From Mucidula mucida (taxonomy: Eukaryota > Basidiomycota > Agaricomycetes > Agaricales > Physalacriaceae), in contig JADNYV010000033.1 of NCBI GenBank assembly GCA_015501055.1, positions 1 through 64,000 on the forward strand: a DNA stretch of 64,000 bases, written 5' to 3'. Under the pieces are notes generated by a model. The model ran no database searches. It was given only the letters and a program-made list of their open reading frames with translations, and had not been told where the DNA came from. The position numbers and the translations under genes are program-made. Within the stretch, counting starts at the first letter, position 1, and each line of letters starts with the position of its first letter. This document shows positions 57,389 to 64,000 of the stretch, piece by piece.

Positions 57389-59544
57389 TTACTTCCTTTT
57401 CGCTCTTTCTTGAAATGATTCGACAGCAGGAACGCTACATCTGCAAATCGACGGTGTTAGGAAACTAGCTGTAAGTAAATTGAGGACATACCAAGGCTTT
57501 GCTCGAAATTCAATCGGGGGTCACAGAAAGACTGTGAACAACGTTTGAGATTGGCCGCTGAAAAAGTAAGAGCAGAGAACGTACCTGATATCGTAAACCG
57601 AGCTGCTCTTCGCTGAGCTCCATGCTACCTCCCAGGCATTCTGTGACGCTAAAACCCTCGTCATTGAGTTCGCCAGTGAATTCTAGGCTGATGCCTCCAA
57701 GGCGACTGCCAGTCTCGGTATGGATGCGCAGACAAGAGGTAATTTCGCCGATGATAGCACTGAAATGACGTGTCTTGTAGCCCGTCGAGGATGTCAACGT
57801 ACTGAGAAAGTTTGAGCAAACCCATCAAACGGGACCGGCGAAGCGACAGACTTTCCATGCATTGGATCACAGATCCAGATTACAGGATGCTGTGACTTTT
57901 GTACAGCCTCGATATGTCCGGCCAAATGAATGTCGATCTACGTGCGAAATCTCAGCACGCGAACAAATCGATGAAAACAGCAGTATAACCTTATCCGCGC
58001 CATATCTCGTAATGAGAGTAATTCTCCCGATGTCCTTGGACGGATTTACAACTAGAAGGTCATTTAAGACGATCCTGGCCACACACGCGCAATAGGAATG
58101 AACGTACTGTCAAGCAATCTGACCAACTCATCCTTCGCCATGGAGGGGCCAACTTTGATTCCTATGGGATTCCGGATGCCGCGGAAATATTCCACATGGG
58201 CGCCGCCGATTTGCCTTGTACGGTCTCCAATCCAGAGGAAGTGCGCGGATGTGTTGTAGTAGTCGGACGAAGACCCCCGCGTGAGGGCTTCTTCATAGTC
58301 CAGCATGAGGCCCTCATGACTGCGAACGATGAGAACCAGAGGATCATTCACGAGAAGGGGAGCACCTAGTGTAAAGATCCACTTCTCCTAGAGTTCCCCG
58401 TCCGCCGCCGCGCTCGTAAGGCGCAGATGTCTCAGCGCCAATGGTCCGACTGAAGTCTAACGCGTCGGATAACCCCTCGACTATGGTTTCGAATTCTTTT
58501 CTGTTGCATGCGGGATATCCTCAGAACGTGTAAGGGGAATGCAATAGAAGATTTTGACCTGAGGGACGGAGAGCGAACGTGGCTAAGTGACCAATCTCTA
58601 GGAGAATGCAAAGAGGCGAAGCCAGACGTCAAGAGGCCGCGGACGTGATTGAGGGTGGCGGTGGAGTGGAAGTACGCACTGGCACAGCGTTAAATTTCGA
58701 CCAGGCGAATGAAGTGAAATTTACCTGAGAAGGCGCTGGGGATCAGGTGTGCGATCATTGGGATCCAGCCTGCAAAAGGATTAAGGTGCCGAGACAGCTG
58801 TTGGTCGGGCTCCTCGTACCCGTTAACGTTGTCCCCTCTGCCACGGTAATCGTCAATAGAGCAAGTATAGTGAAGGGATGCCTCATTACCTGAAGCTGAG
58901 CACTTGCTTGCCAGCTATCGTCTCATGGGTACTGCTCCTGGGCTTAGCATACTGTCCTGCAATCCTGCCAATACGAACCTGGAGAGTTGCGTTCAAATTG
59001 AGACAGCAGACACTGAAGCGACATACAACGGGCAAACGTGCACCCCAAATCAAGATGAGCGAGAACGAGAGGATAAGCCCGATCTTTGCAGAGATATTTT
59101 GCTGTTGTTGAGAATTTTGTCAAAAGGAAGTACGACTCTGGAGAAGCTCATCACGTACGTTAGTACAGGCATCGAAGCTCTCTGCACAGTCGCCAGCGTG
59201 TAATAAGAAAGCCTCATTGCGTTGAACGAGGCCGAGCTGGTAACGAAGTCTTTCGATCTACCGAGATTTGAGGGTTTGAGGCAACGTGTAAACAAGCATA
59301 CTGACTTCGGAGGGTGTAACCAGTGGTGGGAGCGTTGCTAATTTGGAAAGGACACTAGGAAAACCAAGATCAACACGCCGTCTCTGTCTAATGAAAGATG
59401 CGGACCCAGCTAGCTTGTTGGGGTCAGGATACTGGACGTCCTGACGCGAAGAATCATGAGGAGCAGAACGCGAAAGTGTGACTTAGACTCAACCTGCGCG
59501 ATCGGTTTTGATTTCCAGGACGACGGGGTCCAATCGGAGGCCAT
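57389..59544 (-). CDS. Class II 3-deoxy-7-phosphoheptulonate (DAHP) synthase
   Basis: First enzyme of the shikimate pathway: condenses phosphoenolpyruvate with erythrose 4-phosphate. The start [17 protein letters not shown] is the typical N-terminus of plant-type (class II) enzymes. Next come [110 protein letters not shown] and [43 protein letters not shown] and VTECLGG. At least nine introns were needed; joins around 58,380-58,700 and 59,110 are less sure. The C-terminal exon (to 57,389) diverges from the family and is tentative. All key motifs are intact. Confidence 0.88.
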
Positions 59545-60346
59545 GGTATTCTAGACTAAACACAATTGCACGCGACAAATTATGACGGGTACAATGTTAC
59601 CTGCACCGAAAGCTGCTGGATATCTGAGAAAACGCGTGTCGATGGAAGACGTGCAGCTTACATCCTCGGCGACTGGTGTACAGTCAAATAAATTGGCAAT
59701 AAATGAGTCAAACCCGCCACTTTGAAGCGTACGCACAAATCGCACCTTTAATGAGCTCGGCGTTTCCAGCCGAGACAAGAATCGATAAAGCTGTTCTTAA
59801 TCTACATTGGTTCGATGCAACGATGCTGCGTCGACACATACCGGTTTCACGGATGCCAGATACTGAGAAAACTGCGGTATCAGCTATTTACACACTCAAT
59901 CTACGGAAGTCAAACCGACCTTGGGTGCAATAACGAGAGATATTCTTGACAGCGACACCTTGACGGCGAGAGTGACAGAGACTGAGGCCGACGCAGCACG
60001 TGGTGGCACGGTTTCGGCATTCACCGGTACGATATCCTTTTGGGCGAGTCCTTTCCCGTCTAAAGAATAGGAAGGTTACACTTTCGCTCTGAGGTACCCT
60101 TTTCCGCTTGAGCATTTCAGACATCGGCATTCTAGGAGCCGCGGAGCTCGAAATTCGAATCATGAAAGTAACGCGAATCCAATTGAACAGGAAGGGCGTG
60201 TGCCGCAGACGCCTCCAGGGCACTCGGGGATTTTATGTATATCTGAGGTTAACTATTGATGCTTCTTTAGATGCATCCTATAAAAAGGCAGAGATACATG
60301 ACAGACCCACCACTGAGATTACGCCCACTTTCTCCCTTCGTCAACG
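59545..60346. other. Divergent intergenic region
   Basis: It lies between the DAHP synthase start (minus) and the methyltransferase start (plus). TATAAAAA at about 60,279-60,286 is a likely TATA box for the latter. No other feature. Confidence 0.45.
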
Positions 60347-61119
60347 ATGTCTGTAATTCGAGCTGCGTTAACCGTGGTGGAGGCTGTTGCCTACCAAATG
60401 GCCCTCACGCCTCCCAACCCTACACCAAAAAAAGGACGCTACCACACTGAAGCCCCCTACATTCTTCAGATCGCACCGTTGATTTTCTGGGTGAGTCGCA
60501 CTCCCTCCTCCGAAGTTCGTCCAGCGGAATCTCATGTGGACTCGCGGCACAGGTACACCAAGTCGTACTCTGGATCTTCGCGTTTTTTGAAACACTGCTA
60601 TACTTGAGCACTATAACACCTCTCGCCACATTATCGCCTTATGCACCACACGCTGTCTGTCCAGTATCATCCCCATCGGTCCCCCAGCTTCTGCCAACAC
60701 CGCTATTCCTCATTGGTGCCGCTTTCATGATTCTTGGCTGCATGATACGCCTTGAATGCTTCCGCTCGTTGGGAGAGCTCTTCACCTTCGATTTGACGGT
60801 ACACCCAGAACACAGACTCGTAACGACGGGCTTCTACGGTTGGGTCCGTCATCCAGCGTACACTGGGTCGATGTTACTTGTCGCTGGAATAGCCATCTCT
60901 CACCTCACGCCTGGTAGTTGGGCGGCGGAATGTACCTTCGGAGATGGCTATGGTGCCTACGCGATGTACGCGTTCTGGGGCCTTTGGTGGTTCTGGACCG
61001 CGTCGGTGGGTATTAGTCGGGCCCGAGCAGAAGATAAACAGATGAAGATCTTGTTCGGAGAGGAATGGGATAGCTACGCTGCTGAGGTACCGTGGTGGTT
61101 TCTCCCGGGCTTATTGTGA
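60347..61119 (+). CDS. Isoprenylcysteine carboxyl methyltransferase-like protein
   Basis: Two exons joined by an intron (about 60,491-60,552) give about 236 residues. Membrane segments include PLFLIGAAFMILGCMIRLEC and YAMYAFWGLWWFWTASVGI. The signature of the family is clear: GELFTFDLTVHPEHRLVTTG then FYGWVRHPAYTGSML, and near the end RARAEDKQMKILFGEEWDSY, which forms the S-adenosylmethionine site. Ste14-like enzymes methylate prenylated C-terminal cysteines in the ER; basidiomycetes carry several diverged paralogues, so this may not be the main Ste14. Intact. Confidence 0.87.
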
Positions 61120-63414
61120 GGTAAAGGGAGTCGTTTTTGGCATATACCGCGCTGGAAGACGGTGTGACAGGACGTAGGAACAATTACTATACCTTAGATT
61201 ATGGAGAAACTTGCACGCAATGTTACGATTCCTTGAACGATTAGATGAACGATTCACAGAAACGTGTGAAATCGCAGGATGCCATCAAGACGTACATGTC
61301 TTGACCAGGGGTCTAAACGGTACGACATACCCCATGGAGGTCTGATTCATACGCCCGGTCTTAGGAACGCCGGAGCGTGTTCTCTTTCTGAAAATACAGT
61401 GTCAGAGACCAGCCACATATCATCTACTCTGACAATATTCAATCAGCATGGGGTCTTATCATGATGCGAGAGTTACACGGAAGCAAAATAGCTCCTTGGA
61501 ATTGCGGGTTGATGAGGCCCACTTGAAAAGCCTCAAGTTTCATTCGGGAAAGGACAGTCCTCCTGATCCTTTTCATCGTGCCCAAGATTAAAGACGTTCA
61601 GCGCTCCGTGGGTATCGGAACAGGAGATTATGAGAAGCGTGATAGGTCAACTCAGCGAGTCGTCGTCGAGGAGCAAGCGCCGGTGCGGGAGGTCGAAGAT
61701 TCGATGGGATGCCGTAAGACCAATGTCACTTTATAGAGTGCACTGAATGGAGACTACCCAAATGCGCATCAGTCGATTCAGAGTTCATATAACCACTTTG
61801 AGAGAACGTTCGGACTGAGATATGACGGGTAAGGAAAAGAAAAGAGGAGGTAGGGCCGGACTAACATTTCTCCGCAAGATACTGTATTTCAGTATGATTG
61901 CGGGCAGATTATTCGTAGTAATCACAGCCTTTAGAAACTCTTTCGGTTTGGTCGATGATGATGATAGTAAGAAAGGAGTTGCCCGAGAGAACACAGTGTG
62001 GCACATTACTTTGCGTTCAAGCTGTCATTCAGACTCTCAAGCACAAGCACAGGTCTTCCTGGATACAGATTCTGCGCTGAGCTTCCAATACACGGAACCC
62101 TCATGTCCTCCGAAAAATCGATTAACTGTTTCTGGTTTAGCACCAAACTTATGATCTACGAACTTCAAACAACAACTTCTTCCCCAACACGTTGCAAAGA
62201 ACGACCGCCTTCTAAACTTGGGTGCAATGCAGTGCCGGACGTATTCAGCAGAGGTGAGGACAAAGCATATCGAAATCTTCAAGCATAAAACAGGTGTTTC
62301 CATATCGAAGAAGGCATCGGTGATTATGCATTCTGACTGGTAGGCTCTCTATCCCCAATCCATGTTTGAAAAGTTAACGCTCGAACGCGACCGGCGCATA
62401 GTCGGGATTGATTATCAAATGCAGAATCTGTCGCGGGGCTCTGTTGTCGATATTAAGGCAAACTGAGATTGAGAGGCACCGGGCGAGACGTAGAAAGGGT
62501 AATTTCGACCTTTAGAACTCAGAGCCTGGTGACGACGGGCGCCGGGCGGCTCCGCGGCCCGCGGCGGGCTCACGTCTTTCAGCCACATGACCTTCCTTAG
62601 ACTTAGAACTGCTCAGTGCTAATGCGACAAGGAAACGTTCAACGTGAGCTGAGGCGACGTCCCGCCTATACCGACCAAAAACGAACAAATGCCAGCATCA
62701 TGGACAAATTTATACCTCGCCGGCCGCTCATTTCTTCCCTGGTCTTGCTCTGAACTGGTGATGGCGTGTACCACATGTGTCCGGGTCGACCTATGCTGGG
62801 GATTTTCTCAGCACTGTCAAGCCAGGAAACCACGACTGCCAGTAATACGACAAACTGGAGATCCGGAGCCCTCACGCCTTGCCGCACATCCCACGAAGCC
62901 ATTCTATTCTCAGTTTTCGATCCCTCTAAAGAAAAACAAATGACAGTAATTCGCTGTTCAGGATATGTACACGGTTTCTCGATCTCAGACTGTGGGAGCT
63001 TCGCGTTCTATGAGATGCTGCTGATGGGTAAAATATCGTCTTGTGAAATACCTGGTATCACGCGGAACCTGTATACGCCGCGGTCCAAGTCCATTCCGCG
63101 TTCAAACATTCTCCTGACTATCTCATAGTAACACCTACTACTTGCCTTGAAGGTACGTACGTTTATTTTGCGCAATCTTAAAGTGTAATCTGATGCTCTC
63201 AAGCCGGTGTCTAGTCCAAGCTGAAAGTGCCTGTCGTGAGAAATGTGAACACGGTTGATCCTATTAGTAAGTAGACAGAGAGGCGTGACTCATCTTACAA
63301 TAGGTAAAGGACACGGATTGCCGCTAAACGTAGAAGTTGTCGCTTCTTTGTCTAGGTCAATCGACCTATCACGAAGTCGTATAAAGAGCGGGATGATTTT
63401 CTAGCACCTTAACG
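61120..63414. other. 2.3-kb intergenic region
   Basis: No supported gene. A short GC-rich patch (62,535-62,575, rich in gcggcc and gcggcg) stands out against its AT-richer surroundings but shows no structure I can name. Confidence 0.4.
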
Positions 63415-64000
63415 ATGCTCGTGCTTGCTTGCGTCGCGGTTTTGGGATTAATCATCTGCCTGGGTGTTGAAGGGCGCCAATGGAACGACACAGGAGTCGG
63501 AACTATCATCTTCGAAGAAGCGTGGACGATCCCAGAACTCGCATCTCAGTCAGGGTACGTGCAATTCCTAACCGCGTAGGTTGCTGATATATCAATGTAC
63601 GGCTGCAGCACTCTTGCGCCCCCCTTTAGTGAGTGCTGCGACGTATCATTGTCATGTACAGCTTTGCTAATATACTCACAGACCAGACCATCGACGACCT
63701 CCTCGCTAATCTCCTTGACATACATAATCAGCGTCTCGCCCATATGGACGCTACCGGTGTTGACTTTGTGCGTCCATCTCCTACATTCCGCCTCGAGCTT
63801 ACCACCTATGAATAGATGGTATTGTCGTGCGCCTCGCCCTGCATACAAGGTTTCGCAGACGCCGCGAACGCATCAGCTATGGCGAAGACGGTGAACGATG
63901 CCCTTGCTGACCAAATTGCGAACAACACTCTGCGTTTCGGGGCATTCGCCTCCCTCGCGATGCAGGACCCCGCCGAGGCAGCGCTTGAGCTTAACCGCAC
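63415..64000 (+). CDS. Secreted amidohydrolase/decarboxylase (2,3-dihydroxybenzoate decarboxylase-like), 5' part
   Basis: The protein starts with a signal peptide (MLVLACVAVLGLIICLGVEG). TIIFEEAWTIPELA follows, matching the EEA motif at the first metal-site strand of ACMSD-type amidohydrolases, then TDQTIDDLLANLLDIHNQRL, MDATGVDFMVLSCASP, and AMAKTVNDALADQIANNTLR with FGAFASLAMQDP. Introns of ~50-100 bp lie near 63,557-63,660 and 63,769-63,815. A TATAAAG box is at about 63,380. Members remove a carboxylate from aromatic acids without cofactor oxidation. The gene runs off the window; the metal-binding histidines of the second half are not visible. Confidence 0.8.

Noticed and set aside
1..64000. 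CRISPR arrays, bacterial operons, ribosome binding sites, tRNA or rRNA genes
   Set aside because: None seen; the window is eukaryotic and I found no cloverleaf or rRNA sequence by eye. A tRNAscan-SE run would be decisive for tRNAs.

Overview
The window looks like nuclear DNA of a mushroom-type basidiomycete (Agaricomycetes). Real genes are split by many short GT-AG introns (about 31-60 bp). Gene content fits this: a DUF6532-like protein, F-box-type proteins, a small secreted protein, a plant-type class II DAHP synthase, a CSC1/TMEM63 channel, an SPX-RING protein and a Ty3/gypsy chromovirus. Nothing is bacterial: there are no operons, ribosome binding sites or CRISPR arrays.

Layout. The first ~530 bp hold the 3' end of a proline-rich gene. 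Then comes mostly empty DNA containing a large imperfect palindrome (about 5,060-9,060) whose arms each carry the same small secreted protein gene. A degenerate LTR retrotransposon (11,207-17,690) follows. It abuts an inverted LTR piece on its left and ends 7 bp before the start codon of a DUF6532-like gene (17,698-20,040). From 24.3 to 33.4 kb lie an MFS transporter, a GH43 glycosidase gene split by an 880-bp DNA transposon with 9-bp target duplication, a secreted FMN-dependent 2-hydroxyacid oxidase and an F-box protein. From 42 to 53 kb is ordinary conserved gene space: a DUF7730-like protein, a DUF1275 membrane protein, mitochondrial release factor 1, a CSC1-type channel and an SPX-RING ubiquitin ligase. 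From 57 to 64 kb are a class II DAHP synthase, an isoprenylcysteine methyltransferase-like protein and the start of an amidohydrolase/decarboxylase.

The most unusual content is a repeated gene cassette that I do not recognise. Each unit of about 3.3 kb has gene A and gene B transcribed divergently from a ~385-bp shared intergenic region, with a short coding-like segment C downstream of B. Three units lie in direct tandem (about 33.9-41.95 kb). One complete unit lies in the opposite orientation 12 kb away (about 54.0-57.35 kb). A lone A gene is at 21.3-22.4 kb. The copies range from intact to heavily broken. All five A copies keep the same promoter motif (GTGGCTCC, then CCTTATAA), and intact pairs keep the same spacing. 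This is the best candidate for an undescribed system.

The gene models below were spliced by eye from GT-AG signals and reading frame. Intron borders are firm where I give coordinates; elsewhere only the gene span is given.
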